From Rhizobium sp. SSA_523 (GTDB taxonomy: Bacteria > Pseudomonadota > Alphaproteobacteria > Rhizobiales > Rhizobiaceae), in assembly GCF_030435705.1 (NCBI RefSeq), contig NZ_CP129382.1:2970501-3034500 (forward strand): DNA of 64,000 bases. The letters run 5' to 3'. Both the position numbers and the translations under genes were made by a program. This document shows, in pieces, positions 44,834-54,853 of this stretch. The number at the start of each line of letters is the position of its first letter. Position 1 is the first letter of the stretch. The notes beneath the pieces are model-generated. The model ran no database searches. It had not been told where the DNA came from and saw only the letters and a program-made list of their open reading frames with translations.

Positions 44834-45655
44834 TCAGTGAGAGAGCCCGAGGACATCGAGCATGGTGTAAAAGCCTGGTTTCTGCGCGCGCGCCCATAAA
44901 GCAGCCGTTACCGCGCCGCGCGCAAAAATGGTACGATCGAGCGCGGAATGCGAGAGCGTGAGCAATTCGCCTTCGCCGGCGAAGATGGCGGAATGCTCGC
45001 CGATCACGGAGCCGCCCCTCAAGGTCGCGAAACCGATCGTGCCGCCGGGCCGTGCGCCGGTATGTCCGTCGCGAACCCGCACCGATTGCGTTGCAAGGTC
45101 GATCGCCCGCCCCTTGGCGGCCGCCTCGCCCAGCAGCAGTGCGGTCCCGGAGGGGGCGTCGACTTTATGCTTGTGATGCATTTCGAGGATCTCGATGTCC
45201 CAGCCCTCGGCCGGCAAAGCCCGCGCCGCCTGTTCCACCAGAACCCCGAGAAGGTTGACGCCGAGCGACATATTGCCGGATTTCACGATCCGCGCGTGAC
45301 GCGCAGCGGCGGCAAAAGCCGCTTCGTCATCGGCGGTGCAGCCTGTCGTGCCGATCACGTGGACGATGCGCGCCTGCGCCGCAAGTCCGGCGAACTCGAC
45401 GCTGCTTGCGGGCGCCGTAAAATCGATGACGCCATCGGCATGCAGGAAGGCGGCAAGGGGATCGTCGGAAACCGGGACGCCGCAAAAGCCGGCACCGGCG
45501 ATCTCGCCGGCATCCTTGCCGATGAAGGAGGAGCCATTGCGCTCCACGGCCGCATGCAGTTTCACGCCCGGCGTCTGCTGTATGATGCGGATAATGGTCT
45601 GACCCATACGTCCGGCAGCGCCAACCACCACCAGCTTCATATCCTGCTCGTCCAT
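44834..45655 (-). CDS. dapB: 4-hydroxy-tetrahydrodipicolinate reductase
   Basis: A 273-residue NAD(P)H-dependent enzyme of the lysine and diaminopimelate pathway. The nucleotide-binding motif [16 protein letters not shown] is near the N-terminus. [34 protein letters not shown] and the catalytic [15 protein letters not shown] (His-His and Lys) are all present. The internal ATG at 45640 ([10 protein letters not shown]) is an equally plausible start. It is followed by gpmA. Confidence 0.95.
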   Translation of the reverse strand: MDEQDMKLVVVGAAGRMGQTIIRIIQQTPGVKLHAAVERNGSSFIGKDAGEIAGAGFCGVPVSDDPLAAFLHADGVIDFTAPASSVEFAGLAAQARIVHVIGTTGCTADDEAAFAAAARHARIVKSGNMSLGVNLLGVLVEQAARALPAEGWDIEILEMHHKHKVDAPSGTALLLGEAAAKGRAIDLATQSVRVRDGHTGARPGGTIGFATLRGGSVIGEHSAIFAGEGELLTLSHSALDRTIFARGAVTAALWARAQKPGFYTMLDVLGLSH

Positions 45656-45687
45656 GGCGTTTGGTGGCTCCTCTTTACTGGCAAAGA

Positions 45688-47484
45688 TCAGACGGGTGTC
45701 TGCAGATTGTTGAGGCGAGCGTAGAGCCCGTCCGGCCGGCGTGCAAGCGTCTCGTGATTGCCCTCTTCAACGACACGCCCTTCGGTCATCACGACGATCT
45801 TGTCGGCCTTGACGACCGTCGACAGGCGATGCGCGACCACCACAACGGTGCGGCCCTTCATCGCCGTCTCGAGAGCCTTCTGCACCGCAGCCTCGGATTC
45901 ATTGTCGAGCGCCGAGGTTGCCTCGTCGAGCAGCAGGATCGGCGCCTGGCGAACCAGCGCGCGGGCAATCGACAGCCGCTGGCGCTGGCCGCCGGACAAG
46001 GTTACGCCGTTTTCGCCGACAGGGGTTTCGTAACCCTGCGGCTGGGCCAGAATGAAGTCATGAGCATAGGCGAGCCTCGCTGCCTCTTCGACCTCGGCAT
46101 CCGAGGCTTGCGGACGGCCATAGCGGATATTGTCGCGGATCGTGCCCTCGAAGAGATAAGGCTGCTGCGAGACATAAGCGAGCTGCCGGCGCAGCGATGC
46201 CTTGGTGACATGCGAAATATCCTGGCCGTCGATCAGGATCGCGCCTTCGGCCGGATCGTAGAAGCGCGGGATGAGCGAGATGATGGTGGACTTGCCGGCG
46301 CCGGAGGGACCGACCAGGGCGGTCGTCTGGCCGCCTTCGGCAACAAGATCGACCTGTTTCAGGATGTGATCTCCCTCGCCATAGCGGAAGGTCACGCCCT
46401 TGAGCTCGATCTTCGCCTCGGTGATCACCAGATCCTTCGCATCCGGACGTTCCCGCTGCATCGGCTGGAGATCCAGAAGATCGTAGATCATCCTGGCATT
46501 GACGACGGCGCGTTCCAGCTGAACCTGCAGCTTGGCCAGACGCCGCGCCGGGTCGTAGGCCATCAGGAGAGCGGCCACGAAAGCGAAGAAGGCGCCAGGC
46601 GGAACGCCGTCATAGATCGAGCGGAAGGCCGCATAGGCGATGACGCTGGAAATCGACAGGCCGGCGAAGGTTTCGGTCAGCGGCGAGGTGCGTTCGGTCA
46701 GCCTGGCAATGCGGTTGGCGCGATTTTCCGCCGCGTGGATGATGAGGTTGACCTTCCGGCTGAGCTCGCCCTCCATGGTGAAGGCCTTGACGATGGAAAT
46801 GCCCTGCACGGTCTCCTGCATGGCGCCGACAACATGGCTGTTGAGCTCGACGGATTCTCGCGTTGCGCTGCGCAGGCGCTTGGACACGTAGCGCAAGGCA
46901 TAGAGAAGCGGCGGTGCCACGGCAAAGACGATCAGGGACAGGATCGGATCCTTGCTGACCATGACGCCGATCAGTGCGATCAGCGTCAGGGCATCGCGGG
47001 CGGTCGAGGTGACGGTCAGGTTCAGGACGTCGCGGATGCCGTTGACATTCTGGCTGATCTGGGCGGCCAGGTGGGCGGAGCGGGACTCGTTGAAGAAGCC
47101 GACCGATAGCGTCATGAGATGGGTGTAGAGGCGGCGCTGATACTGGGCGACGATGTTGTTGCCGATCTTGGACAGGGTCACCGCCTGGCCGTAGGTGGCA
47201 AAGCCGCGCAGCACGAAAGCCAGGAAGATCGTGCCGCAGATGACCCAGATGAGATCGGCCCGCTTGTTGGCAAAGGCTTCGTTGACCACCGATTCCATGA
47301 TCCAGGCGGTGAAGGCGGTCGACAGCGCCACAACCACAAGACAGAGGATGGCAAATGCATAGCCCCCGATATGCTCACGCCCGTTCTCAGCGATGATTCG
47401 CTTGAGCACGACCGTCAGCGTACCCGTATCCACATGGCGCTTGCGTTTGGCATTCCCTGTGACGTCCAATAAAGCAGTTCCCAT
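45688..47484 (-). CDS. MsbA-like ABC exporter (fused TMD-NBD)
   Basis: A 598-residue half-transporter with six transmembrane helices in the first 320 residues and an ATPase domain after it. Walker A is [17 protein letters not shown], the signature is [17 protein letters not shown], Walker B is [12 protein letters not shown], and the switch His is in [16 protein letters not shown]. Such proteins homodimerise; lipid A/phospholipid flipping or drug export are the usual roles. The ATG at 47484 was taken because the upstream extension is not conserved-looking. It ends 32 bp before dapB begins, so the two may be cotranscribed. Confidence 0.85.
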   Translation of the reverse strand: MGTALLDVTGNAKRKRHVDTGTLTVVLKRIIAENGREHIGGYAFAILCLVVVALSTAFTAWIMESVVNEAFANKRADLIWVICGTIFLAFVLRGFATYGQAVTLSKIGNNIVAQYQRRLYTHLMTLSVGFFNESRSAHLAAQISQNVNGIRDVLNLTVTSTARDALTLIALIGVMVSKDPILSLIVFAVAPPLLYALRYVSKRLRSATRESVELNSHVVGAMQETVQGISIVKAFTMEGELSRKVNLIIHAAENRANRIARLTERTSPLTETFAGLSISSVIAYAAFRSIYDGVPPGAFFAFVAALLMAYDPARRLAKLQVQLERAVVNARMIYDLLDLQPMQRERPDAKDLVITEAKIELKGVTFRYGEGDHILKQVDLVAEGGQTTALVGPSGAGKSTIISLIPRFYDPAEGAILIDGQDISHVTKASLRRQLAYVSQQPYLFEGTIRDNIRYGRPQASDAEVEEAARLAYAHDFILAQPQGYETPVGENGVTLSGGQRQRLSIARALVRQAPILLLDEATSALDNESEAAVQKALETAMKGRTVVVVAHRLSTVVKADKIVVMTEGRVVEEGNHETLARRPDGLYARLNNLQTPV

Positions 47485-47693
47485 TTCCGATGCGGCATAG
47501 GCGCCGCATGAGGCGGTCTCGGACCGGTTCCGGTGACAGGCACCGAAACTGGTCTTAACCAGTCGCGCCAAGTTTGGCTAGAAGGGCCGGTCGATTCCGC
47601 CGGGATGTTGCAAACGCATCAGACAAGGGCGCGTTTGGTCCTTGTGCATTTGCATCCTGTCGCACGGCCTTCCGTGCCGACGCCACCTTGCTA

Positions 47694-48713
47694 TCAACGC
47701 AACCAGCGCCGACCGTCCGTTGCAAGTCCGAAACTCTCCGGCGCCCTCGCATAGGAGGCAAGCCCTACCAGCGCCGCCTGCGGATGCGTGACCACGAATG
47801 TCGGAATGTGGCGCATCATCAGGCTGTGAGGCGCCTTATCCTCGAAGGCGGCGCGAAATTCCGGCCGCTTCAGGGCCGGGACGATCTTCTGCGATATGCC
47901 GCCGGCGAGATAGACGCCCCCCTTCGCCATCATCACCAGCGCCATGTCTCCTGCCACGCGGCCGAGATAGGTCACAGAGAGAAGAAGCGTTTCCAGGGCC
48001 TGGGGATCCGTCCCGGCCAGGCCCTCGGCTGTCACCTCGGCGGGATCCGCAAAGCGCGGCTCCACGCCGTCGACATGGCAGATCGCCCGGTAGAGATTGA
48101 CGAGGCCGCGGCCGCACAGCACCTGCTCGGCGGAAACGCGGCCCTCCAGCTCTTCGATATGCGGGAAGATCTGGTAATCGCGCGGCGTGCGCGGACCAAG
48201 GTCGACATGGCCGCCCTCGCCGGGAACCGGAAACCATTTGCCCTGCGCGCGCAGCAGTCCTGCAACGCCGAGGCCTGTGCCAGGCCCCAGGACGACGCGG
48301 GAGGACAGGGGCGCAGAGGTCGCCGGGCCGATCGGCTCGCGGGCCTCTTCCGGCAGTGTCGCTATGGCCAGAGCCTGCGCCTCGAAATCGTTGATCACCA
48401 GGACGTCCTCAAACCCCAGCTCGTTGATCAGGACCAGGGGCCGGATCACCCAGTCGCAATTGGTCAACGGAATCTCGTCGCCTTCAATGGGGCCGGCGAC
48501 GGCAAGAATGGCCGATCGCGGTTTCAGCGACACTTTGCTCAGCACATCGCTTGCAAGCGCCTGCTCCAGGCCGCCGTGATTGGCCGTGCGCACATTGGCA
48601 AATTGCAGCGGCTCGCTTTGCGCATCGGTGAGGATCGAGAAACGGGCATTGGTTCCGCCAATATCCCCGATCAGGATCGGGAAGGCCGGATGGCGCTCGG
48701 CTGGATGGGGCAT
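47694..48713 (-). CDS. glk: Glucokinase
   Basis: A 339-residue ATP-dependent glucose kinase of the Glk (ROK-distant) type. It has the phosphate motif [13 protein letters not shown] (residues 16-28), [34 protein letters not shown] with the catalytic Asp, [14 protein letters not shown] and [13 protein letters not shown]. The C-terminal [17 protein letters not shown] is the adenosine motif. It precedes mgsA on the same strand by 95 bp relative to mgsA, which lies downstream. Confidence 0.93.
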   Translation of the reverse strand: MPHPAERHPAFPILIGDIGGTNARFSILTDAQSEPLQFANVRTANHGGLEQALASDVLSKVSLKPRSAILAVAGPIEGDEIPLTNCDWVIRPLVLINELGFEDVLVINDFEAQALAIATLPEEAREPIGPATSAPLSSRVVLGPGTGLGVAGLLRAQGKWFPVPGEGGHVDLGPRTPRDYQIFPHIEELEGRVSAEQVLCGRGLVNLYRAICHVDGVEPRFADPAEVTAEGLAGTDPQALETLLLSVTYLGRVAGDMALVMMAKGGVYLAGGISQKIVPALKRPEFRAAFEDKAPHSLMMRHIPTFVVTHPQAALVGLASYARAPESFGLATDGRRWLR

Positions 48714-48807
48714 AGGTCGGGCTCCGTGCCGTGAGGCTCAATCGCTCAAGGGAAGTGAAGGGTGTCTGGACGTCGAGGGTCTCTGAAATCGAGTCACTGC
48801 AATCGGG

Positions 48808-49182
48808 TTACTGGAAATCGATCAGTTTCTCGGCAGTGGCGCGGTTCAGGGCCATCGGAATATCATAGACGGTGGCGAGCCGCGTCAATGCCTTGACATC
48901 GACGTCGTGCGGCAGCGGCGTCAGCGGATCGGTGAAGAAGATCAGCATGGATACATCACCCGTTGCGATCATGGCGCCGATCTGCTGATCGCCGCCGAGA
49001 GGACCGCTTTTCAGCCGTCTGACGTCCAGCTGCGGCGCAGCCTCCTGCACCCGGGCTCCCGTAGTGCCGGTCGCCACGATGCGGAAACGCGACAGCGCCG
49101 CCTGGTGCTTCTGCGCGAACTCGGCCATTTCGGCCTTCTTCTGATCATGGGCGATCAGCGCGATGCAGGGCTTGTCCGGCAT
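48808..49182 (-). CDS. mgsA: Methylglyoxal synthase
   Basis: Converts dihydroxyacetone phosphate to methylglyoxal and phosphate, a bypass of lower glycolysis under phosphate limitation. The 124-residue protein has [45 protein letters not shown] with the catalytic Asp and [18 protein letters not shown]. The ATG at 49182 gives [13 protein letters not shown]; the longer frame is not conserved. It is upstream of glk on the same strand, so the pair may be coexpressed. Confidence 0.93.
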   Translation of the reverse strand: MPDKPCIALIAHDQKKAEMAEFAQKHQAALSRFRIVATGTTGARVQEAAPQLDVRRLKSGPLGGDQQIGAMIATGDVSMLIFFTDPLTPLPHDVDVKALTRLATVYDIPMALNRATAEKLIDFQ

Positions 49183-49317
49183 GGAACGGCTTCTCCAACC
49201 TCGGGAAATCACGCATTTCTATACTGAAGGCCAACGCGAAGGAAAAGCATTTAAATCGATTTATGAGGAGGAGGCGCAGCCAGGAAGCGCGCACCCTTAG
49301 CGGTTACCGGTCCTCTC

Positions 49318-50352
49318 TCATTCGGCATCTGGCCGGGCAACAGGAAAGGGGGCCGTATCCGGCAGAAGGGGAAAGGCGTCCGCGGCCGGTTGGGGTTCTG
49401 CGATGACCGGTGCCGCCACCGGCTGGATCGCGGAATAGGCCGCAGCGCTTGCCGGTGCGCTAATGAGACCGGCACAGGCCTTCGGAAGGTCCGAGACCAT
49501 CATGGGCCGCGGTGGCTTTGGCGGCGGCGCGTTCGGATCCTTCTTCGGCTTCGCCCAGGGCTCATCGGTGAACCACCAGGCCAGCGACTTATCGCATCCG
49601 TCGCCCGCCGCAACAGGTGCCTGCGGTTTGCAGCTGGCAAGGCCGGCAGGGCAGCCAAGGCGAATGTGGAAATGTTCGTCATGGCCATACATGGGCCTGA
49701 CCTTGCCAAGCGTCTCGCGATCGCCCGTCCAGGTTTCGCACAAGCGCTTCTTGATGGCCGGATTGACGAAGATGCGTTCCACCTGCGGATAGCTGGCCGC
49801 CGTCATCACCAGTCTGGCCGCCGTCGGGGTGAATTTGCGGCTGTCGACGGTCAGGAATTTGCTCTTGTCGAGCATCGAGGTGAAGGGCAGCTTCTCGCGC
49901 TCCTCCGGGCTCATCCGGCGCTCTGGCATGGGCGTGAACCACACATCCACATCCAGCCCGATCTGGTGGGAGGCATGGCCGAAGGCCATCGGGCCGCCGC
50001 GGGGCTGCGACATGTCGCCAACGAGAATGCCCTGGCCCCAGCCGAGCCGTGTTGCGTCGCGCGACAGCCGCTCCAGAAGCGCCACGGTCTGCGGCATGCC
50101 CCAGTGCCGGTTGCGCGACAGCCGCATCGCCTGCCAGTTGGGTCCGTCATCCGGCAGCGCGACGGCGCCGGACACGCAGCCTTTCGCATAGGAGCCGATC
50201 GGCGTCGGGGTTCCGGCGCTTGGCAGCGTCATCGATCCGAAGGCCTTCTTTGCCTCCTGATCCGCATGCAGGGAGAGGGGGGTCGACAGCACGAGGGCTG
50301 CGGCGATGGCGAAAGCAAGGGGCTTATCGAGGGGCAAGGCTTGTCTCTGCAT
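49318..50352 (-). CDS. mepA: Penicillin-insensitive murein endopeptidase
   Basis: A 344-residue periplasmic LAS metallopeptidase that cuts D-Ala-mDAP crosslinks. A signal peptide covers about the first 30 residues. Zinc ligands are in GHASHQIGLDVDVWF (H-x6-D) and MYGHDEHFHIRLGCP (H-x-H). CVSGAVALPDDGPNWQAMR and HWGMPQTVALLERLS are typical MepA segments. The C-terminal 80 residues are Pro/Ala-rich. The ATG at 50352 was chosen as the first that begins a plausible signal peptide. Confidence 0.9.
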   Translation of the reverse strand: MQRQALPLDKPLAFAIAAALVLSTPLSLHADQEAKKAFGSMTLPSAGTPTPIGSYAKGCVSGAVALPDDGPNWQAMRLSRNRHWGMPQTVALLERLSRDATRLGWGQGILVGDMSQPRGGPMAFGHASHQIGLDVDVWFTPMPERRMSPEEREKLPFTSMLDKSKFLTVDSRKFTPTAARLVMTAASYPQVERIFVNPAIKKRLCETWTGDRETLGKVRPMYGHDEHFHIRLGCPAGLASCKPQAPVAAGDGCDKSLAWWFTDEPWAKPKKDPNAPPPKPPRPMMVSDLPKACAGLISAPASAAAYSAIQPVAAPVIAEPQPAADAFPLLPDTAPFPVARPDAE

Positions 50353-50662
50353 CTGTTCCGGGGGCGTGAGCTGCGAGTAAAGGCACACACGTGATGGGCC
50401 TCAGGTGATGGCAGGGATTCTAGACTGATTTGCGGCCGAGGTGAATCCGCTCTGGTGGCGGGCCGTGCAAGCGCGTCTGGCAGGTCCCCGGGTGTGCATG
50501 GCCGGAAAGTGCTTGGCTGGAAAGTGCTTGGCTGGAAAGTGCGTGGCCAGGACGTACGCGTGCCACCTCGATTGCTGTCAAACGCTTGTGAAGGGCAAAG
50601 ACTGTTTTTCGTCGTATTTTACCCTATGCTTTCGCAAGCAATAGCAAAAACGGGAAATCTGG
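50353..50662. other. Intergenic stretch upstream of yejA
   Basis: About 310 bp between divergent mepA and yejA. It contains three 15-bp tandem repeats and a short cysteine-rich open frame (50498-50644) discussed under findings. Otherwise nothing recognised. Confidence 0.5.
50501..50545. repeat. Three 15-bp tandem repeats
   Basis: Unit gctggaaagtgcttg at 50501-50515, 50516-50530 and 50531-50545, with single substitutions in the first and third copies. The length is a multiple of three, so an open frame would repeat five residues (A-G-K-C-L). Confidence 0.8.
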
Positions 50663-52501
50663 ATGAACGTGACGCCGCTCCGCAAGACCTGTCTTCTTCT
50701 GGCCGCAGCAGCCATCGGCCTTGCGCCGGTCCCCAGCGCGGCGCAGGACCTGCAGTGGCGGCATGCGATTTCCATACTGGGCGAACCGGCCTTGCCGCCG
50801 GATTTTGCCCGCCTGCCTTACGTCAATCCGGACGCGCCGAAATCCGGCGAGCTTCGCCTCGCGCAGGAGGGGACATTCGACAGCACCAACCCGGTGATTG
50901 ATCGCGGCAATCCCGTGGTCGGCACCGGCCTTGTCTTCGAAACGCTTCTGAAGGCGTCGGAGGATGAGATCGCCACGTCCTACGGCATGCTGGCGGAAGC
51001 CATGACCTATCCGCAGGACATGTCATCGGTCACATTCCGCCTGCGCGGTGAGGCGAAATGGGCGGATGGACAGCCGGTGGTTCCGGATGACATCGTCTTT
51101 AGTTTCGAAAGCGCGAAGGCCAACAGCACCTTCCTCGCCAATTACTATCGCCATGTGACGGCGGTCGAGAAGAGCGGCGAGCGGGAGGTGACTTTCCGCT
51201 TCGACGAGAAGAACAACCGCGAATTGCCGGCGATCGTCGGCGATCTTCCGATCCTGCCGAAACACTGGTGGCAGGCAAAGGATGGCGCCGGCAATGCCCG
51301 CGACATTGCCAAGACGACGCTGGAGCCGCTGATGGGCTCGGGCCCTTACCGGATGGCCGGCCTGCAGCCCGGCGCCACCATACGCTACGAGTTGCGCGAG
51401 GATTATTGGGGCAAGGATCTTCCGATCAATATCGGTCGCAACAATTTCAAGTCGATCAGCTACACCTATTTCACCGATGCCGATGTCGAGTTCGAGGCTT
51501 TCCGGGCCGGTAACATCGATTACAATCAGGAAAACAGTTCCAGCCGCTGGGCAACGCGCTATGATTTCGACGCGGTCAAGGATGGCCGCATCCTCCGCGA
51601 GGCACTGCGCAATCCCTTCCGCGCGACGGGCATCATGCAGGCCTATGTGCCCAATCTCCGCCGCGACACGTTCAAGGATCCGCGGGTCCGCCAGGCCCTC
51701 AACTACGCCTTCGACTTTGAGGATCTGAACAAGAACCTCGCCTATGGCGGACTGAAGCGGGTCGACAGCTTCTTCTGGGGAACCGAGCTTGCCTCCTCCG
51801 GCCTGCCGAAGGGGCGCGAGCTGGAGATTTTGCAAGGATTGAAGGGCAGGGTGCCGGACAGCGTCTTCACCGAGCCCTACAGCAACCCGGTCGGCGGCGA
51901 TCCGCAGAAGGTGCGCGACAACCTGCGCCAGGCCATCGGCCTGTTCAAGCAGGCCGGCTGGGAGCTGAAGGGCACCCGCCTGGTCAACACGAAGACCGGC
52001 CAGCCGATGAGTTTCGAAATCCTGCTGAACAGTCCCTCGCAAGAGCGTTCCGTGCTGCCTTACGTTGCCAGCCTCAAGAAGATCGGCATCGATGCCCGCA
52101 TTCGCACCGTCGACTCCTCGCAATATGTCAACCGGTTGCGCAGCTTCGACTATGACATGATCTGGGCGGTCTGGGCGCAGACCATGAATCCCGGCAATGA
52201 ACAGGCCAATTACTGGGGCTCGCAGTCGGCCGGTCAGACCGGATCGCGCAATTACGCCGGAATTGCCGACCCCGCCATCGACGAACTCATCAAGATGATC
52301 ACGTTTGCGCCCAATCGCGAGGAACAGGTGGCGGCCGTCCATGCCCTCGACCGGGTGCTGCTCGCCAATCACTTTGTTATCCCGATGTTTTATGCCGGAG
52401 AGGCGAAGATCGCCTATTGGAACAAACTTGCCCATCCGGACCGGCTCCCGGAATACGGGATCGGCTTTCCCGATATCTGGTGGTCAAAGAACGGCCAGTA
52501 A
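50663..52501 (+). CDS. yejA: Peptide ABC transporter substrate-binding protein YejA
   Basis: A 612-residue periplasmic binding protein of the SBP_bac_5 family. The signal peptide ends around residue 27 (VPSAAQ). HAISILGEPALPPDFARLPY followed by VNPDAPKSGELRLAQEGTFD is the YejA N-terminal signature, and MIWAVWAQTMNPGNEQANYW is the typical ligand-pocket segment. With yejB, yejE and yejF it forms a peptide importer; in E. coli this system takes up microcin C and in S. meliloti it affects sensitivity to plant antimicrobial peptides. It is the first gene of the operon. Confidence 0.93.
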   Translation: MNVTPLRKTCLLLAAAAIGLAPVPSAAQDLQWRHAISILGEPALPPDFARLPYVNPDAPKSGELRLAQEGTFDSTNPVIDRGNPVVGTGLVFETLLKASEDEIATSYGMLAEAMTYPQDMSSVTFRLRGEAKWADGQPVVPDDIVFSFESAKANSTFLANYYRHVTAVEKSGEREVTFRFDEKNNRELPAIVGDLPILPKHWWQAKDGAGNARDIAKTTLEPLMGSGPYRMAGLQPGATIRYELREDYWGKDLPINIGRNNFKSISYTYFTDADVEFEAFRAGNIDYNQENSSSRWATRYDFDAVKDGRILREALRNPFRATGIMQAYVPNLRRDTFKDPRVRQALNYAFDFEDLNKNLAYGGLKRVDSFFWGTELASSGLPKGRELEILQGLKGRVPDSVFTEPYSNPVGGDPQKVRDNLRQAIGLFKQAGWELKGTRLVNTKTGQPMSFEILLNSPSQERSVLPYVASLKKIGIDARIRTVDSSQYVNRLRSFDYDMIWAVWAQTMNPGNEQANYWGSQSAGQTGSRNYAGIADPAIDELIKMITFAPNREEQVAAVHALDRVLLANHFVIPMFYAGEAKIAYWNKLAHPDRLPEYGIGFPDIWWSKNGQ

Positions 52502-52631
52502 GTTCTTGTTTTTCGCCCTCCGCACAGGCCAAACTGTGCCGAGTGATTCTGCCGTTGACGATGATCGAAGGGGCGCGTGTCGTGATGCCGAGAGACAAGA
52601 GCAGGTCTAACTGCCGAATGGGCAAGGCCTG

Positions 52632-53708
52632 ATGGGAGCCTATATCCTGCGTCGCCTGCTCCTGATGATTCCGACGATCGTCGGCATTATGGGCATTTCC
52701 TTCCTTGTCGTCCAATTCGCTCCCGGCGGTCCGGTGGAGCAGGTCATTGCCCAGATCCAGGGCTCGGATTCAGGTGACCGCCTGTCCGGCGGTTCGGATT
52801 TCCAGCAGGGCGGCGGCGACGATACCCGCTATCGCGGCGCCCAGGGGCTCGATCCGGAACTCGTCGCGCGGCTGGAAAAGCAGTTCGGCTTCGACAAGCC
52901 GCCGCTGACCCGCTTCCTGGAGATGATGGGGAATTATATCCGTTTCGATTTCGGCCAGAGCTTCTTTCGCGACACGCCGGTGATCGACCTGATCATCGAC
53001 AAGCTGCCGGTTTCGATCTCGCTCGGCGTGTGGATCATGATCGTCTCCTATGCCATCTCCATTCCGCTCGGCATCCGCAAGGCGGTGCGCGACGGATCGA
53101 GCTTCGATGTCTGGACATCGGGCATCATCATCATCGGCTATGCGGTGCCAAGCTTCCTGTTCGGCATATTGCTGATCGTGCTGTTTGCCGGCGGTTCCTT
53201 CTTCGACTGGTTTCCCTTGCGCGGTCTCGTGTCGGATAATTGGGCCACCCTGCCATGGTGGCAGAAGATCCTCGACTATTTCTGGCACCTGACGCTTCCG
53301 CTGATCGCATTGTCGCTGTCGGCCTTTGCCACAACGACACTTCTGACGAAGAATTCCTTTATCGACGAGATCAAGAAGCAATATGTGGTGACCGCCCGGG
53401 CCAAGGGCTTGTCCGAGCGACGGGTGCTTTACGGGCACGTGTTCCGCAATGCCATGCTGATCGTCATTGCGGGCTTCCCGGCCTCCTTCATTTCGGCCTT
53501 TTTCACCGGCTCGCTTCTGATCGAGAATATCTTCTCGCTCGATGGCCTGGGACGCCTCGGCTATCTGGCGGTGATCAACCGTGATTATCCGATCGTGTTC
53601 GGCACCTTGTACATCTTCTCGCTGCTCGGCCTCGTGGTTGGCCTTGTCTCCGACCTCATCTACACCTGGATCGACCCGCGCATCGATTTCGAAAAGAGGG
53701 AGGTCTGA
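52632..53708 (+). CDS. yejB: Peptide ABC transporter permease YejB
   Basis: A 358-residue inner-membrane permease. The N-terminus [20 protein letters not shown] is the usual first helix of DppB-type permeases. A long periplasmic segment rich in Gln and Gly follows, then five further helices. The EAA loop is [26 protein letters not shown] around residue 255. Its stop overlaps the yejE start by one base. The gap of 130 bp after yejA contains no terminator I can see. Confidence 0.93.
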   Translation: MGAYILRRLLLMIPTIVGIMGISFLVVQFAPGGPVEQVIAQIQGSDSGDRLSGGSDFQQGGGDDTRYRGAQGLDPELVARLEKQFGFDKPPLTRFLEMMGNYIRFDFGQSFFRDTPVIDLIIDKLPVSISLGVWIMIVSYAISIPLGIRKAVRDGSSFDVWTSGIIIIGYAVPSFLFGILLIVLFAGGSFFDWFPLRGLVSDNWATLPWWQKILDYFWHLTLPLIALSLSAFATTTLLTKNSFIDEIKKQYVVTARAKGLSERRVLYGHVFRNAMLIVIAGFPASFISAFFTGSLLIENIFSLDGLGRLGYLAVINRDYPIVFGTLYIFSLLGLVVGLVSDLIYTWIDPRIDFEKREV

Positions 53709-54853
53709 TGTCCGCTGCCTCGCCGTCCCTCACCGCGCAGCCGCCGGCATCCCGTCGGCCATGGCTGTCGCCCACCAATCGCCGCCGCTGGCAGAATTTC
53801 TGCGCCAACAAGCGGGGCTACTGGTCGTTCTGGATCTTCATGATCCTCTTTGTTCTGTCGCTCGGCGCCGAACTCATTGCCAATGACCGCCCGATCCTCG
53901 TTTCCTATAAGGGCGAGCTCCTGTTTCCCGTCGTGGTGAATTATCCGGAAGAAAAATTCGGCGGCTTTCTGGCCACCACGGATTTCCGCTCCGACTTCAT
54001 CCAGGAAGAGATCAAGGCCAATGGCTGGATGGTCTGGCCGCCGATCCACTATTCCTACCAGACGGTGAATTCCGAGATCCCCCATTCGGCGCCCACGCCA
54101 CCCTTCTGGCTGATGGATGCGCAGGAGCGCTGCAGCGCCTATCCGCAAGGGGCAGACGATCCCAAGTGCAATTTCGGGAATCTCAACTGGCTGGGGACGG
54201 ATGACCAGGCGCGGGATGTCATGGCCCGGCTGATCTATGGTTTCCGGATCTCTGTCCTGTTCGGCCTGGCCTTGACCATTCTCTCGGCTCTGATCGGTGT
54301 GACAGCCGGGGCGATCCAGGGATTTTTCGGCGGCTGGACAGATCTCTTGATGCAGCGCTTCATCGAGATCTGGTCGTCCATGCCTTCCCTCTACATTCTG
54401 CTGATCATTGCAGCCATTCTGCCGCCCGGCTTTTTCGTGCTGCTCGGCGTCATGCTGCTGTTCCAATGGGTCGGCTTTGTCGGCGTGGTGCGGGCCGAGT
54501 TCCTGCGCGCACGCAATTTCGAATATGTTCGCGCCGCGCGGGCGCTGGGCGTCGGAGACTGGACGATCATGTTCCGGCATCTCCTGCCGAATGCCATGGT
54601 TGCCACGTTGACATTCCTGCCCTTCATTTTGTCCGGCTCGATCGCCACGCTGACTTCGCTCGATTTTCTCGGCTTCGGCATGCCGCCCGGTTCGCCGTCG
54701 CTCGGTGAGATGATCGCGCAGGGCAAGAACAATCTCCAGGCGCCGTGGCTGGGGCTCACCGCCTTCTTTGCCATGTCGGTCATGCTGTCATTGCTGATCT
54801 TCGTCGGCGAGGCCGTGCGCGATGCCTTCGATCCACGGAAAACCTTCCGATGA
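53708..54853 (+). CDS. yejE: Peptide ABC transporter permease YejE
   Basis: A 381-residue DppC-type permease. The cytoplasmic N-terminus has PTNRRRWQNFCANKRGYWSF, followed by the first helix and a large periplasmic loop containing PHSAPTPPFWLMD and NWLGTDDQARDVMARLIYGF, both typical of YejE. The EAA loop is YVRAARALGVGDWTIMFRHL. Start and stop overlap yejB (TGATG) and yejF (ATGA), so the three are translationally coupled. Confidence 0.93.
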   Translation: MSAASPSLTAQPPASRRPWLSPTNRRRWQNFCANKRGYWSFWIFMILFVLSLGAELIANDRPILVSYKGELLFPVVVNYPEEKFGGFLATTDFRSDFIQEEIKANGWMVWPPIHYSYQTVNSEIPHSAPTPPFWLMDAQERCSAYPQGADDPKCNFGNLNWLGTDDQARDVMARLIYGFRISVLFGLALTILSALIGVTAGAIQGFFGGWTDLLMQRFIEIWSSMPSLYILLIIAAILPPGFFVLLGVMLLFQWVGFVGVVRAEFLRARNFEYVRAARALGVGDWTIMFRHLLPNAMVATLTFLPFILSGSIATLTSLDFLGFGMPPGSPSLGEMIAQGKNNLQAPWLGLTAFFAMSVMLSLLIFVGEAVRDAFDPRKTFR

